Origin: Clostridia bacterium | Lineage (GTDB): Bacteria > Bacillota > Clostridia > UMGS1810 | Direction of reading: 5' to 3' | Assembly: GCA_017481205.1 (NCBI GenBank) | Contig: JAFUPN010000040.1 | Span: forward strand, 1 to 48,223 | Length of the DNA stretch: 48,223 bases | Shown: piece by piece, positions 1 to 7,531 of the stretch | Layout: every line of letters starts with the position of its first letter | Numbering within the stretch: the first letter of the stretch is position 1 | Translations under genes and position numbers: made by a program | Notes under the pieces: model-generated | The model's input: the letters and a program-made list of their open reading frames with translations, nothing else | Told to the model about the DNA's origin: nothing | Database searches by the model: none

Positions 1-146
1 TCTCTGACCTTAAACAGATGAAATTTCAGGCAGATTTTGGTACGGAAGATGAAGCAAGGCTGACGCCTTGCGAAGATGACAAACCGAAAGATGCCGAAAT
101 TACGCTGTTTAAGGCGGGTTCGGATTATTATCTTTCGGCTAAGCGA
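1..146 (+). repeat. Dispersed repeat, copy 1 (upstream of U32-like gene)
   Basis: The stretch from the window edge to just before the ribosome-binding site of the first gene aligns with positions 2137-2274 (same strand) and with about 9965-10055 read on the minus strand. Shared blocks include GACCTTAAA, ATGAAATTT, GTACGGA, GATGACAAA and CCGAAATT. A small stem (AAGGC-TGAC-GCCTT) sits in the middle, and the other copies have different but still pairable bases there. One frame is open through the copy, but the same frame is closed by TGA in copy 2, so conserved coding is unlikely. It could still be the tail of an upstream gene cut by the window edge. Confidence 0.6.
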
Positions 147-160
147 AGGAGATATAATTT

Positions 161-1177
161 ATGCTTAAGCTTTCGGTAGGCTATCAGTACAGCGAAAAAT
201 TTTCTTTTTCATCAATAGTTAAAAATTATGCAGACAGCATAGAGGAAGTATATTTCTCATGGGTTGATTCTCCCGGCGGCAGGTCAATGACAGGCGGTTT
301 TGACGGATATTTTGACTACGAATTGCAGAATATTATGGTTGAAGAGCTGACAAAAATAAAAGAAATGGGAATAAAGCTCGACCTGCTTTTCAATGCCAAC
401 TGCTACGGCGAAGAAGCCATGAGCCGAGTCATGAGAGGAAAGGTATATTCTGTTATTGACTTTCTGAGCGAAAAGGGTCTTGCTCCCGAGGTTGTCACAA
501 CAACCTCTCCGGCAATCGCCCATATGATTAAAGAGCAGTATACTGACATTGAGCTTAAAGCATCGGTAAATATGAAGATTTCCACAGTAAAAGGCATGAT
601 GTATACAGCGCATCTCTTTGACAGCTACTGTGTGGCAAAGGAGTGCAACAGAAATATTCCTCTGCTTAGAGAGCTGAAAGCCTGGGCAGAGGAAAACAGC
701 AAGAAAATAACCATTCTTGCAAACAGCGGCTGCATGAGAGACTGCAGCGGTCAGATATTTCATGACAATATGGTTGCCCATGAGCAGGGAATATCGAAGC
801 AGAAAAACATAGATTTTATGCCATATATGTGCTGGAACTACCTGAAAAAACACGAAAATTTTGTTTCTGTCCTTCAGAACACCTGGATACGGCCTGAGGA
901 TATAGACAACTATGAGGGACTGGCTGACACGGTAAAGCTTGCCACAAGAGCCCATCAGCTGCCCGGTATGGTAATCGGGGCATACGCCAGGAGAATGTAT
1001 ATGGGAAACCTGCTGGATTTGTTTGAACCGGGATTTGGACCTGCCTTTGCTCCATATGCAATAGACAGCTCAAAAATCCCCGAGGATTTCTGGAAGCACA
1101 CTACCGGCTGTGACAAAAACTGTACAAAATGTGATTATTGCAGCAAAGTATTGAAAAACTCATTGGTTATAGTATAG
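161..1177 (+). CDS. U32-family-like protein (collagenase-like peptidase / RNA-modification family)
   Basis: A soluble 338-residue protein with the look of a TIM-barrel U32-family member. No signal peptide or membrane segment is visible. The best marker is the cysteine block NSGCMRDC followed by QIFHDN at about residues 188-203, which resembles the Cys cluster with nearby FH that U32 proteins use for an iron-sulfur centre. A WIRPEDI segment follows, and the C-terminus has four closely spaced cysteines (CDKNCTKCDYC). U32 proteins are linked to tRNA or rRNA hydroxylation and to older collagenase annotations; which applies here cannot be told. The start is supported by AAGGAG nine bases upstream. 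An AraC regulator follows 21 bases downstream, so the two may be co-transcribed. The family call rests on motifs only. Confidence 0.6.
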   Translation: MLKLSVGYQYSEKFSFSSIVKNYADSIEEVYFSWVDSPGGRSMTGGFDGYFDYELQNIMVEELTKIKEMGIKLDLLFNANCYGEEAMSRVMRGKVYSVIDFLSEKGLAPEVVTTTSPAIAHMIKEQYTDIELKASVNMKISTVKGMMYTAHLFDSYCVAKECNRNIPLLRELKAWAEENSKKITILANSGCMRDCSGQIFHDNMVAHEQGISKQKNIDFMPYMCWNYLKKHENFVSVLQNTWIRPEDIDNYEGLADTVKLATRAHQLPGMVIGAYARRMYMGNLLDLFEPGFGPAFAPYAIDSSKIPEDFWKHTTGCDKNCTKCDYCSKVLKNSLVIV

Positions 1178-1185
1178 CTATAACC
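1165..1185 (+). terminator. Perfect hairpin spanning the stop codon of the U32-like gene
   Basis: An 8-bp perfect stem (GGTTATAG / CTATAACC) with a 5-base loop encloses the TAG stop of the upstream gene. It is followed by TTATAAAG, not a clean T-run, so it is a weak terminator at best. It may act as an attenuator or an mRNA processing/stability element between the two genes. Confidence 0.4.
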
Positions 1186-1198
1186 TTATAAAGCAGAG

Positions 1199-1972
1199 GT
1201 GATTTTTATTAACAACCATGATTTCACCGTAACACAAGTGGCATATGCCTACTACAAAAAAGTATGTGACCAATACTTAAAAAATATAAAAAACCGTCCA
1301 TTTCACGGAATTACCCTGATTGAATCGGGAGAGCTTAAAATAGAACTGGACGGCAAGGAGTATTGTGCCCGCAAAGGAGATATAATCCTGCAGCGCAAGG
1401 GGGATTCCTACCGCCTCAGAGCTGATGAAGACACAGAATATTATGTTATATCATATCTGTGTGAGCCTGAGGATGATTTTGTATCCATTCTCCCCTCATC
1501 CATCATTTTCAAGCCGGAGCGTCACTACCGTTATGCAGATTCCTTTAAAAATGCCGCCAATATTCATTTTTCTTCAGGAATATGCAGCGTACCGCTCCTG
1601 CGCTCGGTGGTTCAGGAAATATTGTGCAACATAATTCGCGAAAACTATCCGAGGGCTCTTTCTTCTGCAAAAAATCCGGTTGTTGCCGCCATATATTATA
1701 TTGAAGAATACTCAAATCATTTCCTAACCTCCGAGGATATTGCTTCGGCTGCCGGCTGCTCCCAGTCACACCTGCGGTATCTCTTCCGCAAGGCATACGG
1801 CGAGTCACCCATGCACTATCTCAACCGGGTTCGTGTTGAACGCGCCAAGGAAATGATCTCAACCGATATGTTTACACTCAACGATATTGCTTCGGCCTGC
1901 GGCTTCCGCAATGTATATTATTTCAGCAGGGTTTTTAAAGAATTTACTGGGGTTTCTCCGGGAAAATATTAA
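1199..1972 (+). CDS. AraC-family transcriptional regulator with N-terminal cupin sensor
   Basis: A DNA-binding regulator of about 257 residues. The N-terminal half is a cupin-like arm: ELKIELDGKEY, then ARKGDIILQRKGDSYRL, typical of AraC ligand-binding jelly-roll domains. The C-terminal ~100 residues hold two helix-turn-helix units, SEDIASAAGCSQSHLRYLFR and LNDIASACGFRNVYYFSRVF, ending in the family signature FKEFTGVSPGKY. The reading frame opens with GTG at 1199, but that codon lies inside the sequence AGAGGTGA, which is the natural Shine-Dalgarno site. The first codon at normal distance is ATT at 1208, a very rare start, so the true start is uncertain. The likely target is its neighbour or a sugar-related gene; the ligand is unknown. 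Confidence 0.85.
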   Translation: MIFINNHDFTVTQVAYAYYKKVCDQYLKNIKNRPFHGITLIESGELKIELDGKEYCARKGDIILQRKGDSYRLRADEDTEYYVISYLCEPEDDFVSILPSSIIFKPERHYRYADSFKNAANIHFSSGICSVPLLRSVVQEILCNIIRENYPRALSSAKNPVVAAIYYIEEYSNHFLTSEDIASAAGCSQSHLRYLFRKAYGESPMHYLNRVRVERAKEMISTDMFTLNDIASACGFRNVYYFSRVFKEFTGVSPGKY

Positions 1973-2136
1973 ATCGAGGGGATGTAAAAAAGTCCAGAAC
2001 GCAAAAAAAAGAAACAATGTATAGGTAATCCCAGCATTGTAAAAATGATTCTTTCAAGAATTTATTCTTTTATGCTACGAACAAACTTCGCCTCTCGACG
2101 TACTTAGCCTGATAGTAGCTATCCAAATCAGGTTTT

Positions 2137-2274
2137 GAACGGAAAAGAATGAAATTTTGAGGATATTTTTGTACGGAGCATGCCGGCAGGCTTTGCTGCC
2201 TGACAAAGACGACAAGCAAAAACAGACCGAAATTGCAACTTTTCAGGCTGATTCGGATAACTACTGTCAGGCTG
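2137..2274 (+). repeat. Dispersed repeat, copy 2
   Basis: It aligns with copy 1 at positions 1-146: AGAATGAAATTT, TTTTGTACGGA, GACGACAA, CCGAAATT and GATTCGGAT occur in the same order and at similar spacing. The central stem is here GGCAG-GCTTTG-CTGCC, where copy 1 has AAGGC-TGAC-GCCTT, so pairing is kept although bases differ. The frame that is open in copy 1 has a TGA directly after ATGAAATTT, arguing against a conserved protein. Confidence 0.6.
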
Positions 2275-2372
2275 TATACGTCTTCGGGTTTCCCCGAGTC
2301 AAGCTCGGGCTCAGTTTGTCCGTTCTGAATCATTTTTTCCTATCCCCAACTATCTAAAAATAGTAATAAATA

Positions 2373-2416
2373 AACCTCACCGCCCGGCGTACAAAGTTAC
2401 GTCGGGCGGTGAGGTT
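2373..2416 (-). terminator. Strong intrinsic terminator, end of VTC/DUF4956 operon
   Basis: A 19-bp stem with one G-T wobble and a short loop (arms begin AACCTCACCGCCC and end GGGCGGTGAGGTT). On the minus strand it is followed by TTTATTTATTA, so it fits as terminator of the operon ending at 2548. On the plus strand the trailing T-run is poorer. Confidence 0.75.
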
Positions 2417-2547
2417 CATTTAACCAAAGCAACCAAATACCAAAGGCGGGAATTTTTGATATTGCCTGCCAGATAACATCTCCAAGGGAAGACCTTGAGA
2501 TCGTTATATTTTCGCACTTTCTGCCTAATTTTAAGCATAATTCTGTA

Positions 2548-3093
2548 TCAATATGTTTTTTTCTTATAAAATTTTACAAATACGAATGCAAGAATCAGCA
2601 ATACAAGGGATGTAACCGGTGTGGAATAATCCTTCAAAAAACTGACAGCAGATAAATCCGCTCCCTGCTGATTTTTTCCTACATCTGCGACTTCGCCATT
2701 CATATCTCCCGAAAAGCCGCCCTTACCTCTGCCTCCTGTCATTTCCGGAGGCTGCATATTTTCTCTTTCACCGGACACACCCGGACTCTCCATACTGCCA
2801 CTTTCTCCCGTAGCTGCCGATGTGTCTTGGTCTGATTCTGCTGTATTCTCAGAGGGCATTGCGGGAGGCTGGGGTCTGTCTGGGTTTTCCATGCCCGGCG
2901 GCTGCATACCGCCGCGTCCTCCGCCCATTCCTCCGGGACCACGCCCCATCCTACCGCCCCCGCCCTGAGGCGGAGCCATATTTTCCTGTCCGGAAACCGA
3001 CTGCTCCGGGCTGTCGTCTGCACTCTGCGCAGAGACAAATACCGAAGATGAAAATATAATACATAATGCAAATACAACAATTCTTTTTACCAC
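2548..3093 (-). CDS. Gly/Met/Pro-rich secreted, membrane-anchored protein
   Basis: A protein of about 181 residues with three parts. The N-terminus is a signal peptide (KRIVVFALCIIFSSSVFVSAQ). A long low-complexity middle follows, rich in Gly, Met, Pro, Arg and acidic residues (GGRMGRGPGGMGGGRGGM, then Ser/Glu/Thr-rich stretches). At the end is a transmembrane helix (VTSLVLLILAFVFVKFY) with a KKK tail that would face the cytoplasm. I chose the GTG at 3093 because it lies nine bases after AAGGAG and overlaps the TAG of the preceding gene, a coupled arrangement. It is the last gene of a four-gene operon and is presumably an extracellular partner of the beta-helix protein. No enzymatic motif is visible and the function is unknown. 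Confidence 0.7.
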   Translation of the reverse strand: MVKRIVVFALCIIFSSSVFVSAQSADDSPEQSVSGQENMAPPQGGGGRMGRGPGGMGGGRGGMQPPGMENPDRPQPPAMPSENTAESDQDTSAATGESGSMESPGVSGERENMQPPEMTGGRGKGGFSGDMNGEVADVGKNQQGADLSAVSFLKDYSTPVTSLVLLILAFVFVKFYKKKTY

Positions 3094-4877
3094 TACCACA
3101 TTCTCCTTCCTGTACTGCCGGAAGATGTTACAGTATCTGTCACTTCTACCGAGCTTACCTGAGTTCCGTTTATATTGAGGCTGTATGAGCTGCTCTTTGA
3201 CAAAGCGGAATTGCTGACACACACCCAACTGAATTGTTTTGCGGACTTACCCGACATTATTTCGTTACCCTCGCTGTCCGTAACGGAAATTGTACTGCCG
3301 GCATCATAATTTTTGTCAAGATAAAATACAATGGAATTCTGCTCCGAGGTATCATGGGGCAGCTCTGCCATACCTGAGCTGCCTGCCGCCAGCAGACTGC
3401 CTCCGTTTATTACAAAGCCGTATTCGAAATCAAGAGATGAATTTCCGCTGTTCTCCGGTCCGTATACACAAACCGTACCGCCGTTCAGCACTGCTGCAGC
3501 GTTGGAATCCACACCGTCGCCGCCGGTTTGTATATAAATATTACCGCCGTTTATTATAAGATACATATCCTCTTCGGTTATGGTTTCCTTGTGCATTCCC
3601 ATCATGGGCGGCATACCTCCGCCTGCGGAGCTTTCGCCCACGGCATTTATGCCGTCATCTGAGGATACAACAGATATATCTCCCCCATCTATTACTATGC
3701 GGGCACCCTCTATACCCTCACGGCATTTGGTTATATTGAGTGTATCGGGATTAAGAGTAACATTCTTCTCTGCATGAACTCCGTCATCTCCGGTGGAAAT
3801 ATCAAAGCTGCCGCCCGATACAAATAGGCTTCCGTCTGAATGAATTGCATCGTCACTGCTGTCAATTGTATAAGCGCCGCCGGTAATAGAAATATCCGAG
3901 GCCTTTATACCCTTGGCGCTTGGTGTATCCATGGTCTGCTGATTGCGAAAACCGCCGCGGTTCATCCCACCACCCATAGTTTCTGATATCAGTGTAACTG
4001 TCTCACTTCCTCCGCCCGAGGTGATAACGGCAGCAGAAGAATCGGCGTACAGGGAAGAAGAGGCGCTTATGCCATCGCCGCCGCTCGTCACAGTAAAAGC
4101 AGCTTCTGTAAGAGCAATAAAGCCTTTGTCTTTTTCTTCATTTTCACATCTCACGGCATCACCGCCGGCAGTTATCTCCAGAAAAGCAGTCTGAAGTGCT
4201 ATATAGTCATTTGCATTGATGCCGTCATCTGCCGCAGTTATTTTAAGCGTACCTCCGGTAATTTTAAGAGTATCGTTTGCCTTTATACCATCCATAGAGT
4301 TGCCTGTCACAGTAAGGGAGCCATCGCCGTTTATTATAAGGTCGTCGCTTGAATGCAGAGCAGCCGATGGCTTGCCGTCATCCTGTTTTTCGCTGTTATA
4401 TACGCTTCCGTCAGCAAGAAGGTTGTCCGTGCCCGGTGCCAGAGAAATAACTGTACTTGCCGCCTGCTTTATATACAAGGGTGAAAAATCCTCTGATATG
4501 ATACTTGCACCATTCATTACCAGTCTTACCTGTGCTCCGTCTGCGGAGTTTACAATGATATTTCCCTTAAGCTCTCCTTCCAGCACATATGTGCCGCCGC
4601 CGAGAACGGTGATTTCATTTCCGTTTACAGATACATTAGTGCTTTCTGCTGTGGCAGTATCTCCGGCAAGAGCTATTTTTACCGGTGACGAACCGGTATA
4701 GTCGGAATAATAATCACCGGCAGAATATGTCACACTGTGCAGGTCACTGTAGCTGACCTCACCTGTTATATGCCCAGCAGTAATACCCTTGGGAAAAAGC
4801 ATTGCCGCCACTGTGAAGCAAAGCACAACCAGAATGAGCGCAAGAGAAATTAAACTTATTTTCTTTGAGCTTATCAT
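3093..4877 (-). CDS. Cthe_2159-like carbohydrate-binding beta-helix protein
   Basis: A 594-residue surface protein. It starts with a membrane anchor/signal segment (ISLISLALILVVLCFTVAAML) and continues as repeated short beta-strand units such as GGTLKITAADDGINANDYI, GGDGISASS, GGAYTIDSSDDAIHSDGSL and GGDISVVSSDDGINAVGES. The recurring (S/A)DDGI(N/H) turns, rich in Asp and Asn, fit the calcium-binding right-handed beta-helix of the Cthe_2159 family (PF14262), known as cellulose/pectin-type polysaccharide binders. AAGGTGATGTT precedes the ATG. It follows the DUF4956 gene by nine bases and overlaps the next gene by one base, so it is cotranscribed. A CotH-like protein often occupies this place next to VTC/DUF4956 genes; here this protein takes it. 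The specific ligand is unknown. Confidence 0.8.
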   Translation of the reverse strand: MISSKKISLISLALILVVLCFTVAAMLFPKGITAGHITGEVSYSDLHSVTYSAGDYYSDYTGSSPVKIALAGDTATAESTNVSVNGNEITVLGGGTYVLEGELKGNIIVNSADGAQVRLVMNGASIISEDFSPLYIKQAASTVISLAPGTDNLLADGSVYNSEKQDDGKPSAALHSSDDLIINGDGSLTVTGNSMDGIKANDTLKITGGTLKITAADDGINANDYIALQTAFLEITAGGDAVRCENEEKDKGFIALTEAAFTVTSGGDGISASSSLYADSSAAVITSGGGSETVTLISETMGGGMNRGGFRNQQTMDTPSAKGIKASDISITGGAYTIDSSDDAIHSDGSLFVSGGSFDISTGDDGVHAEKNVTLNPDTLNITKCREGIEGARIVIDGGDISVVSSDDGINAVGESSAGGGMPPMMGMHKETITEEDMYLIINGGNIYIQTGGDGVDSNAAAVLNGGTVCVYGPENSGNSSLDFEYGFVINGGSLLAAGSSGMAELPHDTSEQNSIVFYLDKNYDAGSTISVTDSEGNEIMSGKSAKQFSWVCVSNSALSKSSSYSLNINGTQVSSVEVTDTVTSSGSTGRRMW

Positions 4878-4886
4878 AACATCACC

Positions 4887-5558
4887 TTAGGACATATACT
4901 CACCGTTATATGTTACAAGCACTGCGTTGCTCACACCGTCGCATGAATAAAGCTTGTTTACAAAATCGGTGTCATCCTCCTTAATACGTATTTCATAAGT
5001 GAGCTCTATACCCGCCTTTGTAACGGATTTTGACTTGAGAATACTCTTTTTTGCTTCTTCCTTTATCAGTGCCGCCGAGGTATTTTCTGCTTCTTTATTA
5101 TCACAGTTTACAACCAGGATATAAGGAGTATCGCCGATTTTGCGGGTAGAGAACAGCACGATTATAACGCCTATAATAACCGAGCCGATAACCGCCAGAG
5201 CAATAAGTCCTGCTCCAAGCACTATACCAACTGCAATCGACCAGAAAAGGAAGGCTATATCCATCGGCTCTTTTATTGCTGTTCTGAAACGTACAATAGA
5301 CAGCGCACCAACCATACCGAGTGAAAGTACAACATTTGAGGTGACAGCCAGTATAACAAGGCTGGTAATCATTGACATTGCGATAAGAGACACTCCGAAG
5401 GAATCGGAATACATAACTCCCGAATAGGTCTTTTTGTAAACAACAAAAATAAAAAGACCAAGGACAAAGGACAAGCCCAGTGCAAGGAGCACATCAAGGG
5501 TTGAAAAAGAATTGATATTGGTTAAAAAGCTTGATTTAAATACATCGCTAAAAGTCAT
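4887..5558 (-). CDS. DUF4956 integral membrane protein
   Basis: A 223-residue protein. The N-terminal ~135 residues have four to five hydrophobic segments (for example LLALGLSFVLGLFIFVVY, SLIAMSMITSLVILAV, AVGIVLGAGLIALAVIGSVIIGVIIVLF). A cytosolic C-terminal alpha/beta domain follows. The sequence LSLGMVGALSIVRFRTAIKEP between membrane segments is the characteristic DUF4956 motif. Family members almost always sit beside VTC-domain proteins, as here (32 bases after the VTC stop), so a joint function at the membrane is likely. That function has not been established to my knowledge. GAAAGG lies upstream of the ATG. Confidence 0.85.
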   Translation of the reverse strand: MTFSDVFKSSFLTNINSFSTLDVLLALGLSFVLGLFIFVVYKKTYSGVMYSDSFGVSLIAMSMITSLVILAVTSNVVLSLGMVGALSIVRFRTAIKEPMDIAFLFWSIAVGIVLGAGLIALAVIGSVIIGVIIVLFSTRKIGDTPYILVVNCDNKEAENTSAALIKEEAKKSILKSKSVTKAGIELTYEIRIKEDDTDFVNKLYSCDGVSNAVLVTYNGEYMS

Positions 5559-5590
5559 AATAACATTTTCCTTTCGTAAATTAAAATGGT

Positions 5591-6256
5591 TTAAAATCTC
5601 ACTGCAGCATATTTTGAAAAAGCAGCTGTTCTACGATTTTTAAGCTGAACTGCATCACGCACAAGCTGAGGCAAGTATTCATCCCATTTCACCTCAAGAA
5701 TTGACGTGTGGTACAGCTGCAGAAAGCTCAGGTCAGGATTAAGAAATCCGCTTATATTACTGCTACCGCATATATCGTAATCAAGAGTTACACGGACATT
5801 CCCCAAGGGGTGCACAAAGCATTCTCTATTGTATGCCACAATGCACTTCGGTCGCAAAAGCTGATATTTCATTTTTGCATAGAGCTCGCGGAAGAGATTA
5901 TGCTCGCTCTCCATGAGAAAATCTGTATCTCCGTCGATAATTCTGCGGCATTCATCGACAGTTATGAGAACGTGTTCTTTATTACACATTCCGTTTATCT
6001 TGCTTTTTTTCTCCAGTCTCATAAAAGAAGTATCAGTTCCGTAATATCTGATGCGGAATTTTTCCCGTTTATCCACACCGTCAATTTTCTCTCTGAGGGC
6101 TTTATCAAGATAGTTGTCAAAATAAAGACTTTTAACAAAATATGTTCCGTCCCCGCCGCAATGAGAATCATGCTTCATAATTGCTCCGAGCCTGGTCTGC
6201 AGAATAAGCATATCCGCCCGATTAATCTGATGCTTGTATTCATGCCTGAATTTCAT
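5591..6256 (-). CDS. VTC-domain protein (polyphosphate-polymerase-like tunnel fold)
   Basis: About 221 residues, matching a single VTC domain (PF09359). Recognisable elements are RHEYKHQIN at the start, YFVKSLYFDNYLDKA, the basic strand KFRIRYYG with LEKKSKING, YNRECFV, RVTLDYDI and the closing ILEVKWDEYLP. In yeast Vtc4 this fold polymerises polyphosphate from ATP, using a ring of Lys/Arg and an essential Glu. The conserved basic and acidic residues are largely present, but the activity of bacterial stand-alone versions is not established. I start at the ATG after GGAGGTGATCGT rather than the upstream ATG in the leader. It is the first gene of a four-gene operon; a possible -10 (TATAAT on the minus strand) lies at 6293-6298, without a clear -35. 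Confidence 0.82.
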   Translation of the reverse strand: MKFRHEYKHQINRADMLILQTRLGAIMKHDSHCGGDGTYFVKSLYFDNYLDKALREKIDGVDKREKFRIRYYGTDTSFMRLEKKSKINGMCNKEHVLITVDECRRIIDGDTDFLMESEHNLFRELYAKMKYQLLRPKCIVAYNRECFVHPLGNVRVTLDYDICGSSNISGFLNPDLSFLQLYHTSILEVKWDEYLPQLVRDAVQLKNRRTAAFSKYAAVRF

Positions 6257-6336
6257 ACGATCACCTCCGTCTGACATTTATTTTACGGATTAATTATAAC
6301 GGCTGAAAATTAGAATAGTATTAGAAAGCTTAAAAT

Positions 6337-6855
6337 TTAAAACAAAAGTCTGCAAATCCACATACTGACAACAAAACACACAAAATCCGCAAACAAAGCA
6401 CACTTCATGGCATAAGAGGTGTTTTTTATTCCTACAGCGCCGAAATACACCGCCAAAGTATAAAAGGTTGTTTCGGTTGAGCCCATCATAACTGATGCAG
6501 TCTTTGCAGCAAAGGAATCCACTCCCTCATTTACAAAAATATCGTTTGCCATGGCAAGAGAGCCGCTGCCCGACACAGGGCGCAAAAGAGCAAAGCTTAC
6601 CAGAGACTCTGGAATATTTAAAAAATTTGTAACAGGACGCAACAATGCCGCCAGAAGCTCCATGGCACCGGATGCACGGAATACTCCTATCGCCGCAAAA
6701 AGCCCCAGCACCGGAGGTATGATATTGACCACAGACCTGAGCCCGGAGGAAGCTCCTTCCGCAAATGCTCCATAAACATCGGTCTTCTTTAAAAAGCCGT
6801 AAGCAATGATAAACACGACCATAACAGGTATGGCATACTGAGATATTATCCTCAT
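6337..6855 (-). CDS. spmB: Spore maturation protein B (nucleoside-recognition/Gate domain)
   Basis: A 172-residue integral membrane protein of the nucleoside-recognition Gate family. Features are a hydrophobic N-terminus (AIPVMVVFIIAYGF), GLRSVVNIIPPVLGLFAAIG, SFALLRPVSGSGSLA, then SVMMGSTETTFYTLAVYFG, the SpmB hallmark. With SpmA it affects dehydration and maturation of the spore core in Bacillus and Clostridium. The start at 6855 is preceded by GGAGAAAAGCT and overlaps the spmA stop in an ATGA, so translation is coupled. The longer in-frame extension upstream lies inside spmA and is not used. Confidence 0.88.
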   Translation of the reverse strand: MRIISQYAIPVMVVFIIAYGFLKKTDVYGAFAEGASSGLRSVVNIIPPVLGLFAAIGVFRASGAMELLAALLRPVTNFLNIPESLVSFALLRPVSGSGSLAMANDIFVNEGVDSFAAKTASVMMGSTETTFYTLAVYFGAVGIKNTSYAMKCALFADFVCFVVSMWICRLLF

Positions 6856-7430
6856 AGCTTTTCTCCTGCCCCACATAATTTTACTGCAATGATGCCGGAA
6901 GCGGCAGTTATCACCGAGGCTATCCATATAGGTAGAATAATTTCTCCCGGATTTGCACTTCCGGCGGCACTGCGCATAGCTATCAGGGTGGAAGGTATCA
7001 GCTGGATTGATGCGGAATTTATTACCGCAAGCATACACATATCATGACTTGCACCCTTACCCTTGTTTAAAAGATCAAGCTCCTTCATCGCCTGTATTCC
7101 GAGTGGTGTTGCCGCATTTGCAAGTCCGAAAAAATTTGCCACCATGTTCATAGATATTGCCCTTGCGGCAGGGGATTTTTTCTTAACATTGCTAAACAGA
7201 AGCGATATAACCGGAGAAAGAAAGAAGGATATTTTTTCGGTAAGACAGCTTTTTTCTGCAACCGCCATGAAGCCTGACCACATTGCCATTATACCGCCTA
7301 CAGAAAGGACAAAATCAAAGGTCTTTTTGCCACTGTCCAGAAATGCCTGCAGTGTTTCGTCCATCCTGCCCGTAATCGCTGCAGAAACAAAAGAAATTAT
7401 CATCATAAAAATCCATATGTAATTAAGCAT
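6852..7430 (-). CDS. spmA: Spore maturation protein A
   Basis: A 192-residue membrane protein of the nucleoside-recognition family, length typical of SpmA. Diagnostic segments are IWIFMMIISFVSAAITGRMDE, AVEKSCLTEKISFFLSPVIS, MNMVANFFGLANAATPLGIQAM and MLAVINSASIQLIPSTLIAMR. It works with SpmB in spore-core maturation. GGTGATATC precedes the ATG. It overlaps spmB by four bases. The mutS2 terminator lies just upstream, so the pair is probably transcribed separately. Its presence is the main argument that the organism sporulates, or recently did. Confidence 0.88.
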   Translation of the reverse strand: MLNYIWIFMMIISFVSAAITGRMDETLQAFLDSGKKTFDFVLSVGGIMAMWSGFMAVAEKSCLTEKISFFLSPVISLLFSNVKKKSPAARAISMNMVANFFGLANAATPLGIQAMKELDLLNKGKGASHDMCMLAVINSASIQLIPSTLIAMRSAAGSANPGEIILPIWIASVITAASGIIAVKLCGAGEKL

Positions 7431-7484
7431 GATATCACCAGTCCATTCTATATAAATTTCATTTTTGGTTAAAAATCAAAAAAC

Positions 7485-7512
7485 TCCCGTCACACCTATA
7501 TGTATGACGGGA
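7485..7512 (-). terminator. Intrinsic terminator of mutS2
   Basis: On the minus strand the stem TCCCGTCA / TGACGGGA with a 12-base loop is followed by GTTTTTTGATTTTT, a classic rho-independent terminator 20 bases after the mutS2 stop. Confidence 0.85.
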
Positions 7513-7531
7513 TAACCATAATTATTTCAAA

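Larger units (their letters stand above)
1973..2547. other. Gene-free stretch with repeat copy 2, hairpins and an operon terminator
   Basis: I see no credible gene here. The open frames of 66 and 87 codons lie inside the dispersed repeat and are not convincing. The region holds small hairpins at about 2108-2132 and 2293-2309 (CCCGAG / CTCGGG), the repeat copy at 2137-2274, the strong terminator at 2373-2416, and an imperfect hairpin at 2474-2506 (TAAC-ATCTC-AAGG paired with CCTT-GAGAT-GTTA). Confidence 0.6.

Noticed and set aside
284..955. Long minus-strand frame of 223 codons opposite the U32-like gene
   Set aside because: It overlaps entirely a gene with clear family motifs and has no ribosome-binding site or family match.
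2070..2357. Open frames of 87 (minus) and 66 (plus) codons
   Set aside because: They lie in the dispersed repeat and lack ribosome-binding sites; the homologous frame in copy 1 is not conserved.
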